Assembly: GCA_913058265.1 (NCBI GenBank)
Contig: CAJXPQ010000006.1
Coordinates: 124,001-188,000 of the forward strand
DNA: 64,000 nucleotides
Source of the DNA: an uncultured Oligoflexia bacterium
Lineage (GTDB): Bacteria > Bdellovibrionota > Bacteriovoracia > Bacteriovoracales > Bacteriovoracaceae
Reading direction: 5' to 3'
Positions within the stretch are counted from its first letter, which is position 1, and every line of letters begins with the position of its first letter. The notes below the pieces were generated by a model. That model had not been told where the DNA came from and ran no database searches. It was given only the letters and a program-made list of their open reading frames with translations. Positions 9,017 through 18,462 of the stretch are shown here, in pieces. The translations under genes were made by a program, and so were the position numbers.

Positions 9017-10625
9017 GTCTGATTTAAAAATCTATCCGATGGGTGGTGTTGGAGAGATTGGCTCCAACATGACTGTTTTTGAAACTGAAAACGATTACCT
9101 TATTCTCGACTACGGTATTCTTTTTCCTTACGATGATTTTTTCGATATTAACTACCTGATTGTAGACACAACTCAACTTGATGAAGATAAACCGATCACA
9201 TTATTTATAACCCATGGGCATGAAGATCATATAGGTGCCATTCATCACTTTCTTTCTGATTTTCCAGATGCAAAAGTTTATGCACCTAATTTTGCGAGAA
9301 CATTAATTCTCAAAAAGTTAGAGCAAAGAAAGATGAAACGAAAAATCATTGAATACTTTGAGGATCATATAATTAAGGTGGATGACCTTGAAGTCCACCC
9401 TATACGAGTAACTCACTCTATACCAGATACTTATGGTGTCGTTATTAAGAATCCAAAACTAGATTTTGCAACTCTCTTTATTTCGGATTTTAAGTTTGAC
9501 CTTAATCCGTCATTTGAACCTCCTTTTAATACTGCGAAGCTCAAGGAAGTCTATGAACCAGTAAAGAAGAGACTTGCAATGCTTGACTCCACCAACATAA
9601 TGGTTCCTGGCAAAACCTTATCTGAAACAGACCTAATAGAGGATCTTGAAAAAATTATTGCGGAAGATGGCAGAGTTTTCTTTACACTTTTTTCATCAAA
9701 TATTTTCAGAGTTCGAAATATACTAGAGCTTGCAAAGAAACATAACCGTAAGATTACGACTATTGGTCGCTCGGTTAATAGCTACCTTGAAGCTGCTTCA
9801 GAATCAAAATTAATTGATCTTGAAGAATTTAAAATCAAAGACCTTGATGCTGTCACGAATTACAACGATCCAAAATCTCTTTATATTGTAACCGGCTCAC
9901 AAGGTGAGTTTCTAGGAGCTTCGAGACGTATTGTTAACGGTGATCAAAAGAATATTAAACTAAATGATAAAGACAGATTCGTATTTAGTTCAAAACCGAT
10001 TCCAGGTAATGAAAAAAAGATTTATCGCATGTACAATGATCTTGCTGATCAAGGCGTTGAAATTATTACCTTCAAGGAAATGCAAATACATGCTTCAGGT
10101 CACCCTGCACAACAGGATTTATTAGACCTCCTGGGTTACATTTCTCCAACGGACTATACTCCAATTCATGGTGAAACTTATTTTTTACAAGCACATACTG
10201 AGTTTATTAAAAAGCACAGACCAAATATTAAAATACATCAACTTAAAAACTTTCAAGGACTCCTCTTAAAGAACAATGAAATTAAGTATTTTGATCTTCC
10301 AGAGAAAGACCCAATTCTTATTCATGGAAAAGGTATTGAAATTGAGCGAGAAAGAGTTAGTGAAAGAAGAAAACTTGCATGTAATGGTCTTATTGTTATC
10401 TCCATGAATCATAAATCCAAAAATATAACTATAACGACCAAAGGCTTACCTAAGCTTCTTGATCGTTACTATATTGATATAAAAGAGCTTGCCCATTTTA
10501 CTGCCTTCTCTCAGAATAAGAACCGTGACCATGACTATACTATTGAACAAGTTCGAATAAAAACTCGTACCTTTTGTCATAATATTCTAGGCTATAAGCC
10601 AATAACAATTGTATCTATGGTTTAA
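9009..10625 (+). CDS. rnj: Ribonuclease J
   Basis: A 538-residue metallo-beta-lactamase/beta-CASP ribonuclease with 5'-exo- and endonucleolytic activity in RNA maturation and decay. The zinc motif THGHEDHIGA is at residues 69-78. Further blocks are THSIPD, FTLFSSN, the beta-CASP GSQGEFLGASRRI and HASGHPAQQD, and the C-terminal PIHGE. The length fits bacterial RNase J without an extra tail. It is translationally coupled to udk. Presence of RNase J is usual in deltaproteobacteria. Confidence 0.92.
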   Translation: MNKSDLKIYPMGGVGEIGSNMTVFETENDYLILDYGILFPYDDFFDINYLIVDTTQLDEDKPITLFITHGHEDHIGAIHHFLSDFPDAKVYAPNFARTLILKKLEQRKMKRKIIEYFEDHIIKVDDLEVHPIRVTHSIPDTYGVVIKNPKLDFATLFISDFKFDLNPSFEPPFNTAKLKEVYEPVKKRLAMLDSTNIMVPGKTLSETDLIEDLEKIIAEDGRVFFTLFSSNIFRVRNILELAKKHNRKITTIGRSVNSYLEAASESKLIDLEEFKIKDLDAVTNYNDPKSLYIVTGSQGEFLGASRRIVNGDQKNIKLNDKDRFVFSSKPIPGNEKKIYRMYNDLADQGVEIITFKEMQIHASGHPAQQDLLDLLGYISPTDYTPIHGETYFLQAHTEFIKKHRPNIKIHQLKNFQGLLLKNNEIKYFDLPEKDPILIHGKGIEIERERVSERRKLACNGLIVISMNHKSKNITITTKGLPKLLDRYYIDIKELAHFTAFSQNKNRDHDYTIEQVRIKTRTFCHNILGYKPITIVSMV

Positions 10626-10626
10626 T

Positions 10627-10962
10627 ATGCTTACCTTTTTTAAAAAAATTTTATTCAGACAAAAAATAGCAGCACAAAGCATTTGCTGTATTTGTAATAA
10701 GCAATTTTCTGATTCAGAGATGGTTACTATTGATACTCTTGCCTTGTGCCCTCCTGATAGTAACCTCTATAAAAATAGTAATTGGGAGCTTACAAAAGAG
10801 CTTCGTAGTGATCCAACTGACCCAGATAATGCTCTTCACATCCAAGAGCTAAAAGATCAGCTCGCGTCAGAAGGTAAACCTTCATATATAAAATCAGATT
10901 ACTCTCAAGATTCTGAGGGGCATATTATCACGACATTTCAATTATTTAGTCTCTCAGAATAG
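10627..10962 (+). CDS. Hypothetical protein with CxxC motif
   Basis: A 111-residue unrecognised protein. The N-terminus is hydrophobic/basic, then ICCICNKQF gives one CxxC pair, which with the later LCPP could form a zinc knuckle. The remainder is acidic and polar. It follows the RNase J stop with its ATG two bases downstream (TAATATG), so it is probably coupled to rnj. An in-frame TTG at 10609 would add six residues but overlaps rnj. No function is proposed. Confidence 0.6.
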   Translation: MLTFFKKILFRQKIAAQSICCICNKQFSDSEMVTIDTLALCPPDSNLYKNSNWELTKELRSDPTDPDNALHIQELKDQLASEGKPSYIKSDYSQDSEGHIITTFQLFSLSE

Positions 10963-11065
10963 TCTCTTTTTGCTCACTTTCTTTACACGGATATAAGATT
11001 TTCAACTTCTATTTATCAATTATAAGTATGTGAGATCATGGATTATATAATAATAAGGACTACCT

Positions 11066-11416
11066 ATGAAAATGATTACTTTCTTTTGTTTATTACTAAG
11101 CCTCAATTTTGCCTTTGCGAGTGTTCCTGAGAGAGACTTAGAACTCACAGCCTGTTCAAATCGATATATTACAACAGACGGTGAGTTACTAAATATTCTT
11201 ATGTCGACACAGCAGACTTTAAATACACTGACAGAACTCAAGGTAGATGCGATTTCAAGTCATCAAGTCCAACTAGCTGAATCTCTTAATTTGAGAATTA
11301 AAAACCTTACTTTTTATATGGATGGTATCGTTATTGAGTTCAAGAGAAGTATCGGTCATTTATCAACGAGAGAAGTCTCTAAGTTCAATCTTCTTTGTGA
11401 TTACTTAAATATTTAA
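11066..11416 (+). CDS. Small secreted hypothetical protein
   Basis: A 116-residue protein with a clear N-terminal signal peptide: a short basic start, hydrophobic core, and likely cleavage after FAFA. The mature ~97 residues contain two cysteines (ACSN early and LLCDYL near the end) that could form a disulphide in the periplasm. AAGGA is found ahead of the ATG. It is followed by a hairpin shared with the convergent ftsZ. I do not recognise the family. Confidence 0.65.
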   Translation: MKMITFFCLLLSLNFAFASVPERDLELTACSNRYITTDGELLNILMSTQQTLNTLTELKVDAISSHQVQLAESLNLRIKNLTFYMDGIVIEFKRSIGHLSTREVSKFNLLCDYLNI

Positions 11417-11441
11417 AAAAAGGGCCTCTTAAAAGAGACCC
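11415..11441 (-). terminator. Terminator of ftsZ (bidirectional hairpin)
   Basis: An inverted repeat at 11422-11441 has nine-position arms with one mismatch and a 2-nt loop. On the minus strand it is followed directly by seven Ts, a textbook intrinsic terminator for the ftsA-ftsZ transcript. On the plus strand the trailing sequence is only moderately T-rich. Confidence 0.8.
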
Positions 11442-11467
11442 TCATTCACTATAAAATTTTATTCAAT

Positions 11468-12985
11468 TTATAAGATTTGGCTCGGTCCATCTTTTCTTAA
11501 GTATGCCGGAGTATCAAATTCATCATCATCAAAGTTCATGAATCCTAGCTTTTCAGCAATTGATTTCGCTTTTGATGGTGTTTCACTTCTTGCTGGCTCA
11601 ACTTGTGCTGGTGCCTGCTCTACAGTATTAGTTGCAGCATTTTTATAGCTATGTGCTGCATCTCTTAATGTATCAGAAAGTGTAGATCTTACGACAACTT
11701 GAGGTTGTTCAATAACTTCTTGTATTGTAACTTCCTCATTTACTATTCTTTGTTCAGTTACTTCTGATTCACCCATTGCACCCAAAAAATTATCAAGAGT
11801 ACTTGTATTTGATGAAATTGTATCTGTGTTGTAAGTTTCTTCAACAATCGGTGCTCTTTCTCTTTCTCTTTCTCTTTCCACAGGAGCTGCCATTGTTGGA
11901 GCTACTGATTCAACAAAGACTTCTTCTCTTACAGGTTGCATAGGTACAGCAGCTGGAGCTGTTTCTATTGTAGGTGAGGCCATTGTGTAAATATCATTAT
12001 CAACTCTTACTCTATCAGTGCTTCCACCAAGTCCAGTTGCAATAACAGTTACTTTTATTTCTTCACCCATATCTTCTTCAACAACAGTTCCGAAAATAAT
12101 CTCTGCATCTTCATCAGCTGCTTCCATGATAAGAGTCATAGCTTCATTTGTTTCATGCATTGATAGTGTTGAGTTACCAGTAATATTAACAATAATTCCT
12201 GTCGCACCATCTATTGTAATATCTTCTAAAAGAGGTGAACTTATTGCATCAGTAGCTGCTTTAATTGCTCTATCAGGGCCTGTTGCAATACCAGTTCCCA
12301 TTAGTGCTAAACCTTTGTTTGCCATAACTGTTGCAACATCTGCAAAGTCGGCATTAATAAAGCCCGTATTATTTATTAAGTCCGAGATACCTTGAACTGC
12401 GTGAAGTAAAACTTCATCTGCTTTTTTAAATGTATCTACTAGAGACAAAGACTCTCCAGCTAATTGGAGTAATCTTTGGTTTGGAATTGTAATAAGTGAA
12501 TCAACACATTCTTCAAGAGTTTTAATTCCTAAAGCTGCTTGCTTCATTCTTTTACGACCTTCAAACATAAATGGTTTTGTTACAACACCAACTGTAAGAG
12601 CACCAAGCTCTTTTGCTAGTTTTGCAATTACAGGAGCTGCACCAGTTCCAGTTCCACCACCCATACCAGCAGTTACAAAGATCATATCTGATCCACTTAT
12701 ATATTCAGAGATTTTTTCATAGTCATCTAAAGCAGCTTTTCTTCCTACTTCAGGATTTGCACCAGCTCCAAGACCTTTAGTTAAATCCCCGCCTAATTGA
12801 ATCTTAGTAGGAGCTAAACTCGCTGCTAAAGCTTGAGAGTCAGTATTGGCCACAATAAAGTCAACACCAGTTAGCCCTGATCTGATCATTGTATTGACAG
12901 CATTACATCCGCCGCCTCCAACACCAATCACTTTAATTTTTGCCCCAGTACTTACTTCTGAACCATCTTCGGCAATTTCAAACAT
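11468..12985 (-). CDS. ftsZ: Cell division protein FtsZ
   Basis: The tubulin-like GTPase that forms the Z-ring. It has [12 protein letters not shown], the tubulin signature [10 protein letters not shown], a long acidic/proline-rich linker of about 180 residues, and a conserved C-terminal peptide containing DTPAYLRK that binds FtsA and other anchors. At 505 residues it is longer than the usual ~380-400 because of the linker. The ATG at 12985 is chosen since GGAGG sits 5 bases before it; the longer frame starts with a TTG overlapping that ribosome site. The linker holds an Arg-Glu repeat encoded by a hexanucleotide repeat. Confidence 0.97.
   Translation of the reverse strand: MFEIAEDGSEVSTGAKIKVIGVGGGGCNAVNTMIRSGLTGVDFIVANTDSQALAASLAPTKIQLGGDLTKGLGAGANPEVGRKAALDDYEKISEYISGSDMIFVTAGMGGGTGTGAAPVIAKLAKELGALTVGVVTKPFMFEGRKRMKQAALGIKTLEECVDSLITIPNQRLLQLAGESLSLVDTFKKADEVLLHAVQGISDLINNTGFINADFADVATVMANKGLALMGTGIATGPDRAIKAATDAISSPLLEDITIDGATGIIVNITGNSTLSMHETNEAMTLIMEAADEDAEIIFGTVVEEDMGEEIKVTVIATGLGGSTDRVRVDNDIYTMASPTIETAPAAVPMQPVREEVFVESVAPTMAAPVERERERERAPIVEETYNTDTISSNTSTLDNFLGAMGESEVTEQRIVNEEVTIQEVIEQPQVVVRSTLSDTLRDAAHSYKNAATNTVEQAPAQVEPARSETPSKAKSIAEKLGFMNFDDDEFDTPAYLRKDGPSQIL
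11854..11879 (-). repeat. Hexanucleotide repeat in ftsZ linker
   Basis: About four tandem copies of a TCTTTC-type hexamer (plus-strand sense) encode alternating Glu-Arg residues in the FtsZ linker. Unit length is six bases, so gain or loss of units would alter linker length without a frameshift. Confidence 0.75.
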
Positions 12986-12999
12986 AATATCCTCCAAAA

Positions 13000-14259
13000 T
13001 TAAAATATTTCTTTAAATGCATTTTTTAATGAGTCAGAGAATCTTCCAAGAAGTGCTCCTCCCTCATAATTTTCACTCATATTCTTACTTGTTTTCTTGT
13101 TTGGCGCAAGAGTCGCCATATTTTCCGTGGCAGATTCTATAAGGAGTCCCAAAACTGTAGCAAATTTAGGGTCTTGCATCACTGTTGTCATGCCACCGAA
13201 TGCTCTTGGGTAACCAACTTTTGTTGGTTTATCCATCAGATACTCTCCCAACTCAGCTAAGTCCCTGATAAGTGCTCCACCACCAGTTATTACATAACCA
13301 CCAGTAACTAATTTATCTAAGCCTTTTTCTTCAATTTGATTTTTTATAACTGCAAATAGCTCTTCTGCTCTAGCACCTAGTACCTCTGCGACTTGGCCAA
13401 GTCTCACTTCTCGCGCCTTTGTTCCAGATAATCCATTAACGGTAATATGAGCACTCTGATTAAGTTTTTCTGATAATACGCTTCCGTGATTGATCTTTAC
13501 ACGTTCAGCTTCGTTATGTGGAATCTTAAGAGCTACTGCCAAGTCATTTGTAAAATGGTTTCCTCCAACAGGTATAATTTGTGAGTGAACAAGACTTCCG
13601 CTTTTCCAAACCGCAATATCTGTTGTTCCACCACCTATATCTATTAATACCACTCCTAACTCTTTCTCTTCACTAGTTAGAACAGAGCTTGAACTTGCTA
13701 TAGGTTGTAAAATAATATCGCTGGCGGTGATTCCAGCAGCTTCAACACATTTTAATATATTTTGTATTAGGGGAATTTTACCTGTCACAATATGCACATG
13801 TGCCTCTAATCTAGATCCGCACATTCCAACAGGATCTTTTACACCCGTAGTACTGTCGACTCTAAACTCTTGTGGAATCACATGGAGCACCTGTCTATCA
13901 CTTGGGATAAGAACCGCTTTGGCCGCTTCTAACACTCTATCTACATCTGCCTGTGTTATCTCTTTACCTTTTACTGCTACAACCCCTGAAGAGTTAAAAC
14001 AATAAATATGGTTACCTGCAATTCCGATTGTAGCGGTGTGTACATTCTCAACACCTGCCATCAGCTTTGCATCTTCTATAGAACACCTAATAGATCTAAC
14101 TGTTTTATCAATGTTAACGACTGAGCCTTTTTTAAGGCCGTGACTTGGATGTGACCCAACACCAATGATTTCAAAACCATTTTGATCTTGATATCCAATT
14201 GTAGTACAAACTTTTGTTGTTCCAACATCTAAGGCAACAACTAAATTTTTTTCATTCAT
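13000..14259 (-). CDS. ftsA: Cell division protein FtsA
   Basis: An actin-like ATPase that tethers FtsZ to the membrane and recruits later divisome proteins. It shows [10 protein letters not shown] at the N-terminus (phosphate 1), the 1C-domain insert, [11 protein letters not shown] (phosphate 2), and TGGGALI (adenosine motif). The C-terminus [13 protein letters not shown] is an amphipathic membrane-targeting helix. The ATG at 14259 is chosen over an upstream GTG because AAAGGA lies 8 bases ahead. ftsZ starts 14 bases after its stop. The pair has its own promoter in the gap after the ftsQ-like gene. Confidence 0.96.
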   Translation of the reverse strand: MNEKNLVVALDVGTTKVCTTIGYQDQNGFEIIGVGSHPSHGLKKGSVVNIDKTVRSIRCSIEDAKLMAGVENVHTATIGIAGNHIYCFNSSGVVAVKGKEITQADVDRVLEAAKAVLIPSDRQVLHVIPQEFRVDSTTGVKDPVGMCGSRLEAHVHIVTGKIPLIQNILKCVEAAGITASDIILQPIASSSSVLTSEEKELGVVLIDIGGGTTDIAVWKSGSLVHSQIIPVGGNHFTNDLAVALKIPHNEAERVKINHGSVLSEKLNQSAHITVNGLSGTKAREVRLGQVAEVLGARAEELFAVIKNQIEEKGLDKLVTGGYVITGGGALIRDLAELGEYLMDKPTKVGYPRAFGGMTTVMQDPKFATVLGLLIESATENMATLAPNKKTSKNMSENYEGGALLGRFSDSLKNAFKEIF

Positions 14260-14294
14260 TTGAGAGTCCTTTCTCACTGCTTTTTATACGCAGC

Positions 14295-14311
14295 TACAGA
14301 ATCATTCTGTA
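14295..14311 (-). promoter_or_regulatory. 17-bp palindrome in ftsA leader
   Basis: An 8-bp perfect inverted repeat around a single central base lies between the ftsAZ promoter and the ftsA start, in the predicted 5' UTR. It could be an operator or a short RNA hairpin. No known regulator box is recognised. Confidence 0.45.
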
Positions 14312-14345
14312 AAATACAATTGGCGCTATTTTGCACCTTATTAAA

Positions 14346-14374
14346 ATTTTAGAATGCGATATGTAAGATGACAA
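14346..14374 (-). promoter_or_regulatory. Sigma-70-type promoter of ftsA-ftsZ
   Basis: On the minus strand TTGTCA and TAAAAT are separated by exactly 17 bases, each hexamer matching consensus at 5 of 6 positions. The predicted start is about 80 bases upstream of ftsA, in the only sizeable gap of the division cluster. Confidence 0.7.
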
Positions 14375-14400
14375 CTTTTTTTTAACACAGAGTGTTTTAG

Positions 14401-15147
14401 TCAGATTTTATCAGAGAACTTAACAACAATTTTTTTAGCGTTTGTAAGGTTAATGATGGCGGGTATAGTCTTCTTTTTAGACATATAAGTAATTATTTCT
14501 TCTAGTTTAACAATTTTTTCGTCCCATTCCTCTTTTCCAAGAAATGCACTTGATGGCTTGCGGCCCACAGACATAATAATTGTTAACTCTTTATTTTCAT
14601 TAATGATAACTTCTGAGACTTTATTTACAAAGTTATCTCCAAGTTCATTTAATAAACTCGTAATCTTTCTATGTATATTTGTAGAAAGTAAATCTGCTGG
14701 TATTGCCATATGTGGCAATGATTTTGTTATTTTCTTTTCTGCCCTCATTAAGACTTCATAAGTAGGATCAAACAGTTTTCCATTATCTACCAAGATGGCG
14801 GTATAGTACTCTTCTCCATCCTTTTTATATATTTGAACTTTCATCAATGGCTTAGGACAATCAAAACCAAACTTTAGCATTTTATCTAAAGGGTTATACT
14901 TAATTTTATAAGATGATAGGTAGTATTTCTCTTCTAGTTTATCTCTAACAATTTTCTTTTTAATATCTAATAAGGATTTATTTTTTTCAAATTCTTTTAT
15001 CAATGTAAGAGTTAATCTTCCAACCGCTTTTCCAGGACACTGACCAAATACTGTTCTATAATGTAGCTTATTTTCAAAATATTTTTTAGATGCACCAAAC
15101 GAGTTTGAAGCTGAAAAAATGAATATAAAACTTAAAACTATCTTCAT
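14401..15147 (-). CDS. ftsQ: FtsQ/DivIB-like division protein (divergent)
   Basis: 248 residues in the ftsQ position between murB and ftsA. The C-terminal half looks like the FtsQ beta domain: a strand-rich region with ILVDNGKLF, and a final LGKEEWDEKIVKLEEII..(I)INLTNAKKIVVKF stretch resembling the FtsQ end (LG..d...Kl..l ... iDlr). The N-terminus is MKIVLSFIFIFSASNSFGAS, which looks like a short signal sequence rather than the cytoplasmic tail plus membrane anchor normally seen. Residues 30-100 could be a degenerate POTRA. Similarity is weak, so synteny carries much of the call. Confidence 0.62.
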   Translation of the reverse strand: MKIVLSFIFIFSASNSFGASKKYFENKLHYRTVFGQCPGKAVGRLTLTLIKEFEKNKSLLDIKKKIVRDKLEEKYYLSSYKIKYNPLDKMLKFGFDCPKPLMKVQIYKKDGEEYYTAILVDNGKLFDPTYEVLMRAEKKITKSLPHMAIPADLLSTNIHRKITSLLNELGDNFVNKVSEVIINENKELTIIMSVGRKPSSAFLGKEEWDEKIVKLEEIITYMSKKKTIPAIINLTNAKKIVVKFSDKI

Positions 15148-15156
15148 CCTATAATT

Positions 15157-16044
15157 TTAATGAATTTTTACTTCTAATTCAAATTTTTGCCCAGAATACC
15201 TTTCAATTTCTTTTTTTAAGTTATCCACAACCTGTATGAATTCTGTAGAACTTCCCGCCCCATTATTCTCAATAAAGTTACCATGCATGTGACTTACTTG
15301 AATATTTTCCGTACCAAAGCCCTTTAATCCGCATTTATCAATCGTAATACCGGCTTTAAAATGACCATGATTCTTAAAAACACTTCCACAGTTTTTAGTC
15401 TTTAGTGGCTGAGTCGACTTTCTATACTCAAGATATTCCTTTATACGGGCACCTTGAGTAGTATCAATCCCCTTATGAATAATTTTTGCTGAAATAATGA
15501 TTTCACCAAGCTTTAGGAAATTGTTCACTCTATAATCAAATTTAAGTTCTTCTTGTTTATAAGAGTAAATGTCGCCACCAGGCCTTAGGACTGTCACTTC
15601 TTTGACAATCTCACATATTTCTCCCAATGATGTTCCAGCATTCATACAAATGGCACCTCCTAAAGAGGCCGGTATTCCTGTAAATACCTCCCACCCAAGG
15701 AGTCCAAACTTTACTGCATGAGATGTTAATGTATTTAAAGGGAAAGATGCGGGGAGATCATATTCGTCACGAACTTCTTTTAAGTACTCCCTGTCTACTG
15801 CAAAATCTAGCTTTATATAAAGATACATATTTGTATGAACAAGAACTTGATTAGCTCCCCATCCAACAAGGTGATATTTAATATCATTTTTGTTTAAAAT
15901 TTTTATTAAACTCTTAAGACCTTCTATGGATTTACAAATTGCAAGGTTACCATTTCCACCAAGTTTTATTGTGGTGTAGCGGTCCAAGTTTGTATTCATA
16001 TATAGGACGACGTCAGAAATATTTGTATTTTCTAGAGTTTTCAA
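15157..16044 (-). CDS. murB: UDP-N-acetylenolpyruvoylglucosamine reductase
   Basis: An FAD/NADPH enzyme that reduces enolpyruvyl-UDP-GlcNAc to UDP-MurNAc in the cytosol. It has the N-terminal NTNLDRYTTIKLGG, the FAD-binding GWGANQVLV, GIPASLGGAICMNAG and the NCGSVFKN block with the catalytic Ser. It ends with ENNGAGSS and E/V-rich strands. Length 295 matches the shorter MurB class. The start overlaps the murC stop by 4 bases (ATGA). Confidence 0.95.
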   Translation of the reverse strand: MKTLENTNISDVVLYMNTNLDRYTTIKLGGNGNLAICKSIEGLKSLIKILNKNDIKYHLVGWGANQVLVHTNMYLYIKLDFAVDREYLKEVRDEYDLPASFPLNTLTSHAVKFGLLGWEVFTGIPASLGGAICMNAGTSLGEICEIVKEVTVLRPGGDIYSYKQEELKFDYRVNNFLKLGEIIISAKIIHKGIDTTQGARIKEYLEYRKSTQPLKTKNCGSVFKNHGHFKAGITIDKCGLKGFGTENIQVSHMHGNFIENNGAGSSTEFIQVVDNLKKEIERYSGQKFELEVKIH

Positions 16045-17426
16045 CTTTTATTCCACATATCTACTTGCTCGCGTGTCGCCTTACTAATTGACCCGGCCCC
16101 CATGCTTAGAATAACAATTTTTTCATCTTTGTTTTGCTTAAAAATATCTTGCAACATGTTCCAGTTAGTTAGAAGGCTTGCATTTGAATATTTCCTATTG
16201 ATGTCCTTAACAAGATTATCTGAATTAATATCCTCTATATCTGACTCACTAGCTGCATATATAGGCGCAATAACAACGCTTTCAACATCCTCGAAACAAA
16301 ATACAAACTCATCCCAAAACTCTTTTGTTCTAGTGAACCGATGAGGCTCAAAGATAGCGATTATTTTTTTCTTTGGAAATCTAACTTTCGCTGTACTTAT
16401 TGTAGCAAGTAACTCTGTGGGATGGTGTCCATAATCATCAATCACACACATATTTTCAGAATGATACAGTGATTCGAACCTTCTACTAACACCTTCAAAT
16501 TTTGAGATTGCTTTTGTTACCTCGCCTAAGTCAAGACCGGCTTGACTTGATAAAGCGATTGCAGCTAGTGCATTTTGAACATTATGCTCACCAGATAAAC
16601 TGATGCTTACCTTATAACTTTTACCTTTATGAATAACAGTGAATTCAGATCCCTCTTCGCTATAGGAGATAGCTGTTGCGGTGTAGTCAAACAACTCATC
16701 TTTTCTTTGAACTCCAAAGCCTATATGTATTCGTCTTAGGTTAGAAGTAAGCTTAACTGAATTTGGGTCATTCATATTTAAAACAAGACATCCATAAAAC
16801 GGAATTTTATTTGCAAATTCTTTAAATGCCACCTGGATATTTTCTTCGTTTTTATAAAAGTCCATATGATCATTATCTATATTTGTGATAATACTCATTA
16901 TAGGATTAAGAAATAAGAACGACCCATCTGATTCATCTGCCTCTGCTATTAAATAATCACTCTCTCCATGAACTGCGTGTCCACCAAGATTCTTAACAAT
17001 ACCTCCAACAATACATGTGGGTTTCAAATCCATTGTCTTAAATATTGTAGAAAGAAAACTTGTTGTCGTTGTTTTTCCATGTGATCCAGCAACTGCAATA
17101 CCAAACTTTAATCTCATTAGCTCAGCTAGCATCTCTGCTCTCTTAATAATGGGAATACCCATTTCCTTAGCCTTAATAACCTCTGGATTAGTAGCGTCGA
17201 TTGCCGATGAGTAAATTATTAATTGTGCCTTTTCAACATTTTCTTTTTTGTGGCCGATATAGACTTTAACGCCTTTACCTTCGAGTTTTATAACATTTGC
17301 ACTTTGACTTAAGTCTGACCCGCTAACATTATAGCCAAGGTCCACAAGTACCCCAGCAATACCACTCATTCCAATTCCACCGATTCCTATAAAATGAATC
17401 GCAAGATCTTTCTTAACTCCAAACAT
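16041..17426 (-). CDS. murC: UDP-N-acetylmuramate--L-alanine ligase
   Basis: The ATP-dependent ligase that adds L-Ala to UDP-MurNAc. The N-terminal Rossmann domain has FIGIGGIGMSGIA. The central domain has P-loop GSHGKTTTT, AEADESDGSF and TNIDNDHMDFY. The C-terminal domain starts at DDYGHHPTE and has EPHRFTRT. All catalytic motifs are intact. The 461 residues are typical. It overlaps murG by 14 bases upstream and murB by 4 downstream. Confidence 0.97.
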   Translation of the reverse strand: MFGVKKDLAIHFIGIGGIGMSGIAGVLVDLGYNVSGSDLSQSANVIKLEGKGVKVYIGHKKENVEKAQLIIYSSAIDATNPEVIKAKEMGIPIIKRAEMLAELMRLKFGIAVAGSHGKTTTTSFLSTIFKTMDLKPTCIVGGIVKNLGGHAVHGESDYLIAEADESDGSFLFLNPIMSIITNIDNDHMDFYKNEENIQVAFKEFANKIPFYGCLVLNMNDPNSVKLTSNLRRIHIGFGVQRKDELFDYTATAISYSEEGSEFTVIHKGKSYKVSISLSGEHNVQNALAAIALSSQAGLDLGEVTKAISKFEGVSRRFESLYHSENMCVIDDYGHHPTELLATISTAKVRFPKKKIIAIFEPHRFTRTKEFWDEFVFCFEDVESVVIAPIYAASESDIEDINSDNLVKDINRKYSNASLLTNWNMLQDIFKQNKDEKIVILSMGAGSISKATREQVDMWNKS

Positions 17427-18462
17427 ATTTTTCTATCTCTTCTTTAATTATTAATGATGTATTATTTAGATTCATATCTTTCGATATCAAATATTTTTCT
17501 TTATTAGTAATTATCTCTAATATTTCTTTTTCAAGAACTTCCACAAGATCATCACTATTAAGCTGATGATCAATGACATTCACATAAAAATTATTTTCTT
17601 CCTTAAGCTCTACAGCATTATAATACTGGTGATTGTCAGTGGCATGAGGAAAAGGAATTAATAGGCTTGGTCTTTTAACAACCCTAAGCTCAGAAATTGT
17701 TGAAGCTCCCGCCCTTGCAATAATGAGATTTGCCCAATTATATTTCTCCGCCATATCATCAATATATTCTAGTTGTTCATACTTTACTTTTTTCGTTTGA
17801 GTAATATCTGGTTGCATATTATTTTTACCAACCTGATGTATAATTTCGACTTCTAGACTATCTCTTTTTACAATTTTTTGTATGACTGTGTTTATTTGAG
17901 TTGCACCTAAACTGCCACCAAAGACGAGAATTTTTAATTTTTCCTTAAATATATTTGGTGTATTCTTAATTGAGGCCCTAATAGGGTTACCTACACACTT
18001 CACTCTATTGTCGCTACTGTTAATACCTTTCGTATTCTTAAAATTCACAAATATAATATTTGCAAACTTTGATAATATCTTATTTGTCACTCCCATAATG
18101 GCATTTTGTTCAATTATAAAAATTGGTTTAAACAGTACCTTTGCCGCCATTAATGTAGGGCCACAGACATAGCCTCCAGCACCAATGATAAACCTTGGTT
18201 TTTCTTTAATATATAAGCCTAGGATTTTTAAAAAAATTAATGAATTCATAAATAGACTTACTAGTATTTTAAATGGATTTTTCGATCTAAGGGGTACACT
18301 ATTTAAATGGATGACCTTTTCATTCTTTAGAAGTTGATAGTCTAAATATCTTGTTCCTGTTAGATATATGACCTCATAGTTTTTTGAAAATTCGTTTCCC
18401 ATACTTAGAGCGGCATTAATATGCCCGCCAGTACCACCAGCGGCTATAAATATTTTTTTCAT
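17413..18462 (-). CDS. murG: UDP-GlcNAc:undecaprenyl-PP-MurNAc-pentapeptide GlcNAc transferase
   Basis: A peripheral inner-membrane GT28 glycosyltransferase making lipid II from lipid I. It has the N-terminal GGTGGHINAAL, IGAGGYVCGP, IIEQNAIMG, the second glycine loop FGGSLGATQIN, and the UDP-GlcNAc site RAGASTISEL...PHATDNHQYYNA. The 349 residues are normal. The start follows the ftsW stop without a gap, so the genes are tightly coupled. Confidence 0.96.
   Translation of the reverse strand: MKKIFIAAGGTGGHINAALSMGNEFSKNYEVIYLTGTRYLDYQLLKNEKVIHLNSVPLRSKNPFKILVSLFMNSLIFLKILGLYIKEKPRFIIGAGGYVCGPTLMAAKVLFKPIFIIEQNAIMGVTNKILSKFANIIFVNFKNTKGINSSDNRVKCVGNPIRASIKNTPNIFKEKLKILVFGGSLGATQINTVIQKIVKRDSLEVEIIHQVGKNNMQPDITQTKKVKYEQLEYIDDMAEKYNWANLIIARAGASTISELRVVKRPSLLIPFPHATDNHQYYNAVELKEENNFYVNVIDHQLNSDDLVEVLEKEILEIITNKEKYLISKDMNLNNTSLIIKEEIEKYVWS

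Noticed and set aside
12018-12395. Plus-strand open frame opposite ftsZ
   Set aside because: Antisense shadow of the conserved ftsZ coding sequence, with no ribosome site or recognisable protein.
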